From positions 682,001 through 746,000 of the forward strand of contig CAVRTB010000006.1 of NCBI GenBank assembly GCA_963724065.1: DNA of 64,000 nucleotides, given 5' to 3'. Every line of letters starts with the position of its first letter. Position 1 is the first letter of the stretch. The translations under genes were made by a program, and so were the position numbers. The notes below the pieces were generated by a model. That model searched no databases. It worked only from the letters and a program-made list of their open reading frames with translations, and was not told the DNA's origin. This document shows, one piece after another, positions 49,753 to 57,565 of this stretch. This stretch comes from DASRIA01 sp963724065 (GTDB lineage Bacteria > Actinomycetota > Thermoleophilia > Solirubrobacterales > JBBDJG01).

Positions 49753-51382
49753 GCTTCCGGAGCCGATGAAGTGGTGGGGATGGGGCGACTCCGCGCGCGC
49801 CGGGTCGATCCCGCCCGCCGCGCTCGAGGCGCTGCGGTCCGACCTCGGCGCCGCGGATCGGCGAACGCCGCCGGTCTCGCTCGACGAGATGCGGCTGCCC
49901 GAGCCGCGCTTGAAACCCCGGGTGCGCGCCGGCCTCGCCCGGATCGTGGGGGAGGAGTGGCTGCGCGAGGACAGGCTCACGCGCGTCACCCACGCGGCGG
50001 GAAAGAGCTATCCCGATCTCGTGCGCATGCGTACCGGGGACGCCGAGGGCGCTCCCGACGCCGTGGCCTACCCGGAAGGCGCGCAGGAGGTGCGCGCCCT
50101 GCTCGACGCCTGCGCCGAGGCGGGCGTCGCGGTGATCCCGTTCGGCGGCGGGACGAGCGTGGTCGGCGGCGTCGAGCCGCTGCGCGAGGGCTTCGATGCG
50201 TCGATCAGCCTCGACCTCGGGCGCCTCACCGGGATCGGCACCGTCGACGAGCGCTCCCTCACAGCCGTGCTCGGCGCCGGGCTGCGTGGGCCCGCGGCCG
50301 AGGCCGGCCTGGCCGCGCACGGCCTCACGCTCGGGCACTTCCCGCAGTCCTTCGAGTACGCGACCGTCGGCGGCTGGGTCGCGACGCGTTCCGCCGGGCA
50401 GGCGTCGACCGGCTACGGGGCGATCGACAAGCTCGTGGCGGGGCTGCGCTGCGTGGCGCCCGCGGGCGATGTCGACCTGCGCCCGCTTCCGGCGACCGCG
50501 GCCGGGCCCGGCGTGCGCCAGCTCTGGGTGGGCTCGGAGGGCCTGCTCGGCGTGATCACCGAGGCGACCCTGCGGGTGCGCCCGGTGCCGGAGGTCCGCC
50601 GCTACGAGGGCTGGATGTTCCACGGCTTCGAGGAGGGCGCGGAGGCCTTCCGCGCGCTCGAGCAGCGCCACGTGATCCCCGACGTCGCGCGCCTCTCCGA
50701 CCAGCACGAGACCCGCCTGTCGCTGACCCTCTCCGACGACGGCTCGCTGAAGCGCCGCGCCGGGCGCCGCTATCTGGGCGCGCGCGGGTACGGCGGCGGC
50801 TGCATCGCGATCCTCGGCTGGGAGGGCGAGCGCCGCGACGTCGACGTGCGGCGCGCGCTCACGAAGCGCATCCTGAGCCGCGCCGGAGGCCTGTCGCTCG
50901 GCACCGGCCCGGGACGGTCGTGGGAGCACGGGCGCTTCGACGGCCCGTATCTGCGCGACGCCTTGCTCGATCGCGCCGTGATGGCCGAGACGCTCGAGAC
51001 GGCGGCGCCCTGGTCGAGCCTGATGAGCCTCTACGGGGCGGTCGGCGACGCAATCCGCGCGACCCTCGACGACCTCGGCACACCGGGCCTCGTGATGTGC
51101 CACATCTCCCACCTGTATCCGGACGGCGCCTCGCTCTACTACACCTTCATCGCCCCCCAGCGGGAGGGCCACGAGCTCGAGCAATGGTCGGCGGTCAAGT
51201 CCGCGGCCTGCGACGCGATCGTCGCGCACGGCGGCACGCTCACGCATCACCACGCGGTCGGGCGCGACCATGCGCCCTGGATGACGCGCGAGATCGGCGA
51301 GACCGCCGTCGCGGCCCTGCGCGCGGTCAAGGAACGCCTCGACCCCGCGGGCATCCTCAACCCAGGAAAGCTGCTCCCGTGA
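49745..51382 (+). CDS. FAD-binding oxidoreductase, alkyldihydroxyacetonephosphate-synthase-like
   Basis: 545 residues, VAO/PCMH flavoprotein. FAD domain: VAYPEGAQEVRALLDACAEAGVAVIPFGGGTSVVGGVEPL, then GHFPQSFEYATVGGWVATRSAGQASTGYGAI and LWVGSEGLLGVITEATLRVRPVPE. The cap and C terminus include the His-rich GGTLTHHHAVGRDHAPWM, characteristic of alkyl-DHAP synthases, and RLDPAGILNPGKLLP. A real AGPS would make ether lipids from acyl-DHAP; bacterial relatives may act on other substrates. GTG start inside the SRPBCC gene; GTGA overlap with the thioesterase. Confidence 0.85.
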   Translation: MAELPEPMKWWGWGDSARAGSIPPAALEALRSDLGAADRRTPPVSLDEMRLPEPRLKPRVRAGLARIVGEEWLREDRLTRVTHAAGKSYPDLVRMRTGDAEGAPDAVAYPEGAQEVRALLDACAEAGVAVIPFGGGTSVVGGVEPLREGFDASISLDLGRLTGIGTVDERSLTAVLGAGLRGPAAEAGLAAHGLTLGHFPQSFEYATVGGWVATRSAGQASTGYGAIDKLVAGLRCVAPAGDVDLRPLPATAAGPGVRQLWVGSEGLLGVITEATLRVRPVPEVRRYEGWMFHGFEEGAEAFRALEQRHVIPDVARLSDQHETRLSLTLSDDGSLKRRAGRRYLGARGYGGGCIAILGWEGERRDVDVRRALTKRILSRAGGLSLGTGPGRSWEHGRFDGPYLRDALLDRAVMAETLETAAPWSSLMSLYGAVGDAIRATLDDLGTPGLVMCHISHLYPDGASLYYTFIAPQREGHELEQWSAVKSAACDAIVAHGGTLTHHHAVGRDHAPWMTREIGETAVAALRAVKERLDPAGILNPGKLLP

Positions 51383-51780
51383 ACGTGCCCGCGACGAACA
51401 TGCACGAGGTGCTCGGCCTCGAGATGTCGCGCGACGATGACGGCGTGTGCCACGGCAGTCTCGCGGTCACCGACGCGGTGCGCCAGCCGTTCGGGCTCGT
51501 CCACGGTGGCGCGATCCTGACGCTCGCAGAGTCGCTCGCCTCGTTCGGCACGTACGAAGGGGTGAAGGACGACGGGATGGCGGCGATGGGACAGGAGATC
51601 AACGCAAGCCTCATGCGCCCGATCCTCGACGGCCACGTGAACGCGAAGGCGACAGCGCGCAGACGCGGCCGCACCGCGTGGGTGTGGGAGGTCGAGATCA
51701 CCGACGACGAAGGTCGTCTCTGCGCGCTCGTCCGTGCGACGATCGCGGTGCGCCCGATGCCCGGGCAGCAGCCCTCCTAG
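51379..51780 (+). CDS. PaaI-family hotdog thioesterase
   Basis: 133 residues: MHEVLGLEMSRDDDGVCHGSLAVTDAVRQPFGLVHGGAILTLAESLASFGTYEG, with the catalytic-loop VHGGA and helix, then GQEINASLMRPILDGHVNAKATARRRGRTAWVWEVEITDDEGRLCALVRATIAV. It probably hydrolyses aromatic or short acyl-CoAs. GTG start overlaps the flavoprotein stop; both with the SRPBCC gene form a three-gene unit, suggestive of lipid or acyl metabolism. Confidence 0.87.
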   Translation: MNVPATNMHEVLGLEMSRDDDGVCHGSLAVTDAVRQPFGLVHGGAILTLAESLASFGTYEGVKDDGMAAMGQEINASLMRPILDGHVNAKATARRRGRTAWVWEVEITDDEGRLCALVRATIAVRPMPGQQPS

Positions 51781-51797
51781 GGTTCGCGCTCGAGCGC

Positions 51798-53534
51798 CTA
51801 GCCCTTGAAGCGGTTCGTGATCGGCAGCCTGCGGTCACGGCCGAACGCGCGGGGCGTGATCTTGATCCCGGGCGGGGCCTGGCGGCGCTTGTACTCGGCG
51901 GCGTCGACCATCCGGATCACGCGCTCCACGACGTCCTCAGGCATTCCCCGGCGGACGATCTGGTCGCGGCCCTGGTCCTGCTCGACGTAGGCTTCGAGAA
52001 TCGCGTCGAGCGTGTCGTAGGGCGGCAGGGAGTCGCTGTCACGCTGGCCCGGCTTGAGCTCGGCGGACGGCGGGCGCTCGATGATGCCGGGCGGGATCGG
52101 TGGGCCGCCCCCGCGGGCGTTGCGGTAATGGGCGAGCCGGTACACGAGGGTCTTCGGGACATCCTTGAGGACCCCGAAGCCTCCCGCCATGTCACCGTAG
52201 AGCGTCGCGTAGCCGACGGAGTACTCGCTCTTGTTCCCGGTCGTCAGCACGAGCCACCCGAACTTGTTGGAGAGCGCCATCAGGAGGTTGCCGCGGATGC
52301 GCGCCTGGATGTTCTCCTCTGCGACGCCGGGGTCGGTGCCGGCGAACTCCTGGGCAAGCGCGCGCTCGTAGGCCTGCATCAGCGGCTCGAGCGCGAACTC
52401 GTAGCGCTCGATCCCGAGGTTGTCGGCCATCGTGCGCGCGTCGTCCTGCGTTTCACGGGAGGAGTGGGGGGAGGGCATCACCGCGCAGCGCACCTGCCCC
52501 GCACCGAGCGCGTCGACGGCGATCACGGCCGTGAGCGCGGAGTCGATCCCGCCCGAGAGACCGAGCAGCACGCCCGCGAACGCGTTCTTGTCGACATAGT
52601 CGCGCAGCCCGAGGCACAGCGCCTCGTAGACCTCGGCGTCGACGTCGAGCGGCTTCGCCCGTGAGCCGCCGACCGCGGTCGCGTCGTGGCGCGGTCGCGC
52701 GGCGACCGAGCCGAGATCCGCGATCGCCGGGCGCCGGACCCTGGTCGCGGGCCGATGACGGGCGTCGCGCAGGCGCGCGGCCTCGACCGTGGACGGGTCG
52801 ATGTCGCAGACGATCAGCTCCTCGGCAAACTGCTTCCCCCGCGCGATCAGCTCGCCGTCCTGATCGATCACGAGGCTGTACCCGTCGAACACGAGCTCGT
52901 CCTGGCCGCCGACGAGGTTGCAGTACACGACGTATGCGAGCGAGTCACGCGCCCGCTGGGTCAGCATCCGCTCGCGCTCGGCGCCCTTCCCGCGGTGGTA
53001 GGGGGATGCGGAGATGTTCACGATCACCTCGGCGCCTGCGAGCGCCTCGTCGCTGGCGGGCGGGCCGGGCTCCCAGATGTCCTCGCAGATCGTGAGGCCG
53101 ACGGTCGTGCCGTTGACGTGCACGAGCGCGGGCGCCTCACCGACCTGGAAGTAGCGGTGCTCGTCGAAGACCCCGTAGTTGGGCAGGAGCATCTTGCGGT
53201 AGATGCCGCGCACCTCACCGTCCGCGAGCACCGCGAGGGAGTTGAACACGTCCTCCGCGTGCTCGGCGAAGCCGACGAGCGCGACGGCGTCCCGTACCCC
53301 TCGCGCGATCTCGTCGAGGGCGCGCCGGCCGGCCGCGAGGAAGTGCGTCTTGAGAAGCAGGTCCTCGGCCGGATACCCGTTGATCGCGAGCTCGGGGAAG
53401 ACCACGAGCTGCGCTCCCTCGTCGCTTGCGCGATCGAGGTAGTCGCGGATCGCCCGCGCGTTGCCGTCGATGTCGCCGACGGTCGGGTTCATCTGCGCGA
53501 GCGCGACCCGGAGTGGCCTCTCGATATCCGTCAT
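51798..53534 (-). CDS. nadE: Glutamine-dependent NAD(+) synthetase
   Basis: 578 residues, two domains. The N-terminal nitrilase-type glutaminase (1-270) has VFPELAINGYPAEDLL (Glu), YRKMLLPNYGVFDEHRYF (Lys) and VGLTICEDIWEPG (Cys). The C-terminal synthetase has the P-loop GLSGGIDSALTAVIAVDALG, VMPSPHSSRETQDDA, LTTGNKSEYSVGYATLYGDMAGGFGVLKDVPKTLVY and RPPSAELKPGQRDSDSLPPYDTLDAILE. ATG 53534 is chosen because homology starts at IERPLRVALAQMNPTVGD and a -10-like TAGAAT sits 7 nt upstream; the longer frame to 53645 runs through non-coding sequence. Confidence 0.95.
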   Translation of the reverse strand: MTDIERPLRVALAQMNPTVGDIDGNARAIRDYLDRASDEGAQLVVFPELAINGYPAEDLLLKTHFLAAGRRALDEIARGVRDAVALVGFAEHAEDVFNSLAVLADGEVRGIYRKMLLPNYGVFDEHRYFQVGEAPALVHVNGTTVGLTICEDIWEPGPPASDEALAGAEVIVNISASPYHRGKGAERERMLTQRARDSLAYVVYCNLVGGQDELVFDGYSLVIDQDGELIARGKQFAEELIVCDIDPSTVEAARLRDARHRPATRVRRPAIADLGSVAARPRHDATAVGGSRAKPLDVDAEVYEALCLGLRDYVDKNAFAGVLLGLSGGIDSALTAVIAVDALGAGQVRCAVMPSPHSSRETQDDARTMADNLGIERYEFALEPLMQAYERALAQEFAGTDPGVAEENIQARIRGNLLMALSNKFGWLVLTTGNKSEYSVGYATLYGDMAGGFGVLKDVPKTLVYRLAHYRNARGGGPPIPPGIIERPPSAELKPGQRDSDSLPPYDTLDAILEAYVEQDQGRDQIVRRGMPEDVVERVIRMVDAAEYKRRQAPPGIKITPRAFGRDRRLPITNRFKG

Positions 53535-53541
53535 GCAGCCG

Positions 53542-53547
53542 ATTCTA
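53542..53547 (-). promoter_or_regulatory. -10-like TAGAAT, 7 nt before the nadE ATG
   Basis: Minus strand TAGAAT-CGGCTGC-ATG, the same hexamer as before ispG. No Shine-Dalgarno sequence lies between. Confidence 0.42.
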
Positions 53548-53636
53548 CGGATGGATGCGGCCCATTCATGGCGCTGACCCCTGACTCGAAGTGCGCGTTT
53601 ATTGCTCCCGGCCTTGGGTACAAACTGGACCCGGAA

Positions 53637-53699
53637 CCCAAGCATTCAAACTTGAAGCCAGCCCAGGGACCAGCAATGGACCCGGTTTCAAGGCTTGGG
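53637..53699. repeat. Imperfect inverted repeat, intergenic hairpin 1
   Basis: CCCAAGCATTCAAA (53637-53650) pairs with TTTCAAGGCTTGGG (53686-53699), 12 of 14 positions, 35-nt loop. The surrounding 120 bp are clearly less GC-rich than the genes. A motif GGACCCGG occurs twice, just before the hairpin (53627) and inside its loop (53678). Confidence 0.4.
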
Positions 53700-53705
53700 G
53701 CTAGC

Positions 53706-53739
53706 CGCACAGGCCCGGTCCGACGCCCGGGCCTGTGCG
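53706..53739. terminator. Perfect 13-bp hairpin, intergenic hairpin 2
   Basis: 13-bp perfect arms at 53706-53718 and 53727-53739 around an 8-nt loop (TCCGACGC). No T-tract on either side. Lies between the nadE start and the hydrolase end, both on the minus strand. Confidence 0.45.
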
Positions 53740-53785
53740 CTTCCGGGGGCCGTTCTCCCTTTCTCCACGTTGCGTTGGCGGTCCA

Positions 53786-53843
53786 CCGGGGGTACTCCCC
53801 GGAGGCCTGAAATTCGTTTTTAGCCTCCGGGGAGCACCCCCGG
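53786..53843 (-). terminator. 21-bp hairpin just after the hydrolase stop, intergenic hairpin 3
   Basis: Arms 53786-53806 and 53823-53843 pair over 21 bp with a single A-C mismatch; the 16-nt loop is AT-rich. It begins 7 bp after the hydrolase stop in its direction of transcription, which fits a terminator for the STAS-ATPase-hydrolase operon. It is longer than an ordinary terminator, so a second role is possible. Confidence 0.55.
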
Positions 53844-53850
53844 AGGCCCG

Positions 53851-54462
53851 CTATGCGTCCAGGAGCTGCCCTAGCCAGGTCCGGACTTCGGTGGCCATTT
53901 TTGAAGGATTTGTCCTTAGGCTGTGGTCGCCTTCAACCGTTACGACCTTCCGTTGTGGCGAAGGTGGAGGCGTGCCGAAGCGGTCGTTTTGGCCCTGTAT
54001 CACCAGGGTGGGGACTGTTACCGCGTCCAGCTCTGGGAGGCGGCTCGGCGTGGGGGTGCCGCCGCGGCGGGGAGGTGGCTGCATTGGAAAGGCAAGGCAG
54101 AGCACGGCGATGGCACCGGTCGCGGCCGCGGTGCGGCAGGCTACGCGGGCGCCGGAGGACCGGCCGCCGGCGAGCAGCGGCAGGCCGCGCAACTCGCCTG
54201 CGACGAGGTCGTGGGCGACGGCCGTCCAGGCGGCGTCGAGCTGGCGTGCCGGAGCGGGGGAGCGGCGGCCCGCGACACGGTAGGGCTGCTCTACGAGAGC
54301 GACGCTCACGCCCTCGGCGCGCGCCGCGCCGGTGACGGCCACCAGATCCGGCGCGCTCACGCCGCCACCGGCGCCGTGACCGAGCACCAACGCAGCCCGG
54401 GGCGACGCGGCGGGGTGGAGGTGGACGCGCGCCGGGCCGTGCGGCGTTTGCACCTCGGGCAC
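53851..54462 (-). CDS. Alpha/beta hydrolase (Tex30/KANSL3-like)
   Basis: 203 residues, compact alpha/beta hydrolase. ARVHLHPAASPRAALVLGHGAGGGVSAPDL has the oxyanion-side GHGAGGG; LLAGGRSSGARVACR has the nucleophile elbow (GRSSG); TLVIQGQNDRFG carries the acid and VVTVEGDHSLR the His. All three catalytic positions are present. The family's substrate is poorly known. Last gene of the unit after STAS and ATPase, 17 bp behind the latter. Confidence 0.83.
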   Translation of the reverse strand: MPEVQTPHGPARVHLHPAASPRAALVLGHGAGGGVSAPDLVAVTGAARAEGVSVALVEQPYRVAGRRSPAPARQLDAAWTAVAHDLVAGELRGLPLLAGGRSSGARVACRTAAATGAIAVLCLAFPMQPPPRRGGTPTPSRLPELDAVTVPTLVIQGQNDRFGTPPPSPQRKVVTVEGDHSLRTNPSKMATEVRTWLGQLLDA

Positions 54463-54479
54463 GGCTGCGCCGCGGGTGG

Positions 54480-55331
54480 TCAGCCCTTGCCGATGCGCAG
54501 CGTCAGGTACTCGCCACCGGCCGTGGCCACCGCGGAGTCGTCGCGCACGACGTTGACCTCGTCGACCAACCGCTCCAGCGAATGGCCGAGGCCGGGGACC
54601 TCCATCTGGCGCAGGAGGCCCGTGGCGCCGCCCTCGTCGAGTGGGCCGATGCGGAAGTCCAGGATGCCGTCGTCAGCCTCGATCTCGACGCCCACGTCGC
54701 TCCCGGAGATGTACTCGGACGCGTGCGCGGCGATCGCATCGCTGACCAGCACGGCGTCGGCGAGGCGATCGAGCGGGAAGTCGGCGCGCGCCGCGAGGAT
54801 CGCGGTCACGCGACTCGTGACCGGCGCGACGAGCGGGCCCGGCTGGATCAGCATCCCGGCCGCGCGCGTCCGCTCCGCGGGACGAGCGGCGCTCGGGACG
54901 CCGTAGCGCTCCTCGAGCGGGTCGTAGCCCTCGTAGCCGCCGGGGGCGAAGACCATCTCGACCTCGAGGCCGAGGTCCGGCCGGCCGCGGATGCTGAAGC
55001 TGCGCGACAGCGTTGCGATCAGGGGGAGGCCGAGGCCGAGGGTGCGCTCCTCCACGGCGATCGACCGGGGCTGGATGCCGCCGCCGAAGTCCCGCACCAA
55101 TATGCGTGCGCTCGTGCCGTCGGAGTCGGCGTCGACCTCCAGGTAGCCGTCCTCGCCCTCCTCGTAGGCGTGCAGGACCACGTTGTTGCAGGCCTCCGTG
55201 ACGGCTGTCTTGATGTCCCCGAGCAGGTCGGGGTCGAGGTCGAAAGCGTCGCCGAGGCCGGTCAGCGCCTGCCGCACGACCGCCACGTTCTCGGGGCGGG
55301 CGGGCAACCGCAGGCTGACCGCGGCGCTCAT
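54480..55331 (-). CDS. RsbW-like anti-sigma/ATP-binding regulator with duplicated-looking C-terminal half
   Basis: 283 residues. The N-terminal half (1-135) is a GHKL ATPase of the RsbW type: TAVTEACNNVVLHAY (N box), ILVRDFGGGIQP (G1), RTLGLGLPLIATLSRSF (G2). The second half (about 150-283) has the same length and helix pattern (DRLADAVLVSDAIAAHASEYISGSDVGVEIEADDG...DFRIGPLD...GEYLTLRIGKG). It lacks the N-box Asn and glycine loops, so it looks like a degenerate second copy. Coupled by 4 bp to the STAS gene: a partner-switching pair controlling a sigma factor or other target. Confidence 0.85.
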   Translation of the reverse strand: MSAAVSLRLPARPENVAVVRQALTGLGDAFDLDPDLLGDIKTAVTEACNNVVLHAYEEGEDGYLEVDADSDGTSARILVRDFGGGIQPRSIAVEERTLGLGLPLIATLSRSFSIRGRPDLGLEVEMVFAPGGYEGYDPLEERYGVPSAARPAERTRAAGMLIQPGPLVAPVTSRVTAILAARADFPLDRLADAVLVSDAIAAHASEYISGSDVGVEIEADDGILDFRIGPLDEGGATGLLRQMEVPGLGHSLERLVDEVNVVRDDSAVATAGGEYLTLRIGKG

Positions 55332-55696
55332 CCGGACCCGTGTCCGGTGGTGGCGGCCTGCATCGCCGCGTCTCGCGCCGGGTGCACAGGCAGCACGGGA
55401 ATCAGCCCCGTCACCTCGAGCACCCTGCGTACCGCGCCCGAGTCGTCCTGTCCGAGCGCGACCGCGAAGCCAACACCTTCCTCCTCGGCCCGCCTGCGCG
55501 CCTCGAGCAATACGCGCAGCACCGACGAGTCAACGAACGTCGCGGGAGTCAGGTCGATCACGAAGGGAACTCGTTCGCCCAGCAAGGCGTCGACCTGCTC
55601 GGTAATGGACGGAGCGGTGTAGACGTCGTGCTCGCCCTGGATGGACAGCACCGCCACGCCGGAACTTCGGTCCACCTCGATTCGGTTCTCCTGCAC
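55328..55696 (-). CDS. STAS-domain anti-anti-sigma factor
   Basis: 122 residues, SpoIIAA/RsbV type: VDRSSGVAVLSIQGEHDVYTAPSITEQVDALL, then PFVIDLTPATFVDSSVLRVLLEARRRAEEEG. The Ser in VDSSVL is the phosphorylation site used by the partner kinase. Its partner is the ATPase encoded directly after it. GTG start with TATCCT 7 nt upstream. Confidence 0.9.
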   Translation of the reverse strand: MQENRIEVDRSSGVAVLSIQGEHDVYTAPSITEQVDALLGERVPFVIDLTPATFVDSSVLRVLLEARRRAEEEGVGFAVALGQDDSGAVRRVLEVTGLIPVLPVHPARDAAMQAATTGHGSG

Positions 55697-55703
55697 GGCG
55701 GAA

Positions 55704-55709
55704 AGGATA
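55704..55709 (-). promoter_or_regulatory. -10-like TATCCT, 7 nt before the STAS GTG
   Basis: Minus strand TATCCT-TTCCGCC-GTG. Probable leaderless promoter of the STAS-ATPase-hydrolase operon, lying in the 45-bp gap after amt. Confidence 0.42.
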
Positions 55710-55741
55710 CTGAGAGAGCCTCCGAAAGCGCCCGCGGCCGC

Positions 55742-57058
55742 TCAGGCGACGCCGGGCTGGGCCACCTGCCGATCGTGCTCGATGCCGGCCTGCGGCGTGA
55801 CGAGGATCGCGCCCTCGCCCGTCGGGTACGCCTCCTCGCCGTGTGAGACGACGTCGAGCCCGAGCGCCTCGTCGCGCTCCGAGACGCGCAGCGGCATGAC
55901 GAGCCCCATGAGCTTCAGCAGGAGGAACGTGGCCACGAACGCATAGACGGGGGCCGCGAGTGCCGCCAGTGCCTGATCGGCGAGCTGGGCCGCGTTGCCG
56001 TAGACGAGGCCGTCCGAGACGCCGTTCCACGATGCCTGCGCGAAGAAGCCGATGAAGAGGATGCCGGTGAGGCCCGCGATCCCGTGCGCCGCCAGCACAT
56101 CGAGCGTCTCGTCCACCCGCGTCCGTGGTCGCCACGCGATCACCGCGTATGCCGGCAGCGCGGCGACAGCGCCCAGCAGCATCGCGTAACCCGGGCTGAC
56201 GAAGCCGCCCGCCGGGGTGATCGCGACGCAGCCGACGATGATCGCGGTCGCCGCTCCGATCGCCGTGACCCTCCTGCCGCGGATCAGGTCGAGCGCGAAC
56301 CAGGCGAGCAGGGTGCATGCGGGCGTCAACAGCGTGTTGGTGAAGGCGAGCACGCCGGAGTTGCCGGTCGAAAAGCCGCTCCCGCCGTTGAAGCCGAACC
56401 AGCCGAACCACAGCAGGCCGGCCCCGACCAGCACGTAGACCGCGTTGTGCGGCAGGAGCGCCTGGCGCCCGTAGTCCTTGCGCGCGCCGACCACCAGCGC
56501 CGCCGCGAGCGCCGAGAAGCCGGAGCCCATCTCGACCGGCACGCCACCGGCGAAGTCGAGCGTGCCGCCCTCGATCAGCCACCCGCCGCCGAACGCCCAG
56601 TGCGCGAGCACGGAATAGACCAGCACCGACCAGAGTGCGGCGAAGATCATGAACGCGCCGAACCGCATGCGCTCCACGACCGCGCCCGACACGAGCGCGG
56701 TCGTGATGACGCAGAAGGTCGCCTGGAACGCCCAGAAGAGGAGGTGCGGAATCGTCGTCCCGTCGCGCGGCTCGAACGTCACGTCCTTGAGCCCCACGTG
56801 GCCGAAGCCGCCGATCAGGTCACCGGTGCCGTCGAACGCGAGCGAGTAGCCCACGAGCGCCCACATCACGACCGCGATCGCGATCGCGGCGACGCACATC
56901 ATGTACGTGTTGAGCGTGTTCTTGGCGCGCACGAGGCCCGCGTAGAAGAGCCCGAGCGCAGGCGTCATCAGCAGTACCAGAGCTGTCGCGACGAGCATCC
57001 AGGCCGTGTCGCCCGTGTCGACCTTGGCGACCTGTGCAAGCAGCAGGCCGTCCATCAT
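55742..57058 (-). CDS. amt: Ammonium transporter
   Basis: 438 residues, eleven membrane segments, Amt/Rh family. Signatures: DTAWMLVATALVLLMTPALGLFYAGLVRAKN, HLLFWAFQATFCVITTALVSGAVVERM, LDFAGGVPVEMGSGFSALAAALVVG (conserved pore His replaced by Glu at VEM, normally VHI), and TPACTLLAWFALDLIRG. The second pore His region reads DVLAAHGIAGLTG and is intact. ATG overlaps the glnK stop by 4 bp. The C-terminal tail is long (about 45 residues). Confidence 0.93.
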   Translation of the reverse strand: MMDGLLLAQVAKVDTGDTAWMLVATALVLLMTPALGLFYAGLVRAKNTLNTYMMCVAAIAIAVVMWALVGYSLAFDGTGDLIGGFGHVGLKDVTFEPRDGTTIPHLLFWAFQATFCVITTALVSGAVVERMRFGAFMIFAALWSVLVYSVLAHWAFGGGWLIEGGTLDFAGGVPVEMGSGFSALAAALVVGARKDYGRQALLPHNAVYVLVGAGLLWFGWFGFNGGSGFSTGNSGVLAFTNTLLTPACTLLAWFALDLIRGRRVTAIGAATAIIVGCVAITPAGGFVSPGYAMLLGAVAALPAYAVIAWRPRTRVDETLDVLAAHGIAGLTGILFIGFFAQASWNGVSDGLVYGNAAQLADQALAALAAPVYAFVATFLLLKLMGLVMPLRVSERDEALGLDVVSHGEEAYPTGEGAILVTPQAGIEHDRQVAQPGVA

Positions 57059-57408
57059 GCACCCACCGGGGTCACGGCGAGGTCGTCGGTCTCGCCGGTG
57101 CGGATGCGCACCACCCGCTCCAGCGGCACGACGAAGATCTTTCCGTCGCCGACATCCCCGGTGCGGCCCCCGTCAGAGAGGGCCTGGATCGCCGGCTCGA
57201 CGAACGGATCCGAGACCGCGATCTCGAAGCGGACCTTCTCGGAGAGCCCGACCTGCACGGTCGTGCCGCGGTATGTCTCGACCCTGTCCAGCTCGCCTCC
57301 GTGTCCCTGCACGCGGCTCATCGAGAACCCGCGGACGTCGGAGCGGTAGAGGGCTTCGAGCACGTCGTTCGCCTTCTCCGGGCGCACGATGCCGATCACG
57401 AGTTTCAC
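57055..57408 (-). CDS. glnK: Nitrogen regulatory protein P-II (GlnK/GlnB)
   Basis: 117 residues: MKLVIGIVRPEKANDVLEALYRSDVRGFSMSRVQGHGGELDRVETYRG, with the T-loop Tyr in ETYRG, the usual uridylylation/adenylylation site, then KVRFEIAVSD, ALSDGGRTGDVGDGKIFVVPLERVVRIRTGETDD. The ATP-binding (TGDVGDGKI) and RxR motifs are complete. glnK precedes amt, the standard nitrogen-responsive pair, in which P-II blocks Amt when nitrogen is plentiful. GTG start with AAAGGGA upstream. Confidence 0.95.
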   Translation of the reverse strand: MKLVIGIVRPEKANDVLEALYRSDVRGFSMSRVQGHGGELDRVETYRGTTVQVGLSEKVRFEIAVSDPFVEPAIQALSDGGRTGDVGDGKIFVVPLERVVRIRTGETDDLAVTPVGA

Positions 57409-57505
57409 GAGGTCCCTTTCCGGTGGGGGTTGCGGCCAGGCGGGATCTTCGGCTCAGGCATGGGGCACCCGGTATGGACGGGCGTACAGGATTCACGGCA
57501 TCGGG

Positions 57506-57523
57506 CTTGTCCACGTGGACAAG
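57506..57523. promoter_or_regulatory. Perfect 18-bp palindrome upstream of glnK-amt
   Basis: CTTGTCCACGTGGACAAG, exactly symmetric. It lies 98 bp upstream of the glnK start and 43 bp after the WS/DGAT stop. A dimeric regulator site for glnK-amt is one reading; a hairpin (7-bp stem, ACGT loop) ending the upstream transcript is the other. Confidence 0.4.
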
Positions 57524-57565
57524 AGGACCGCGGAAGGTGCGGCCGGCGCCGCGTTCCCGGAGGTA

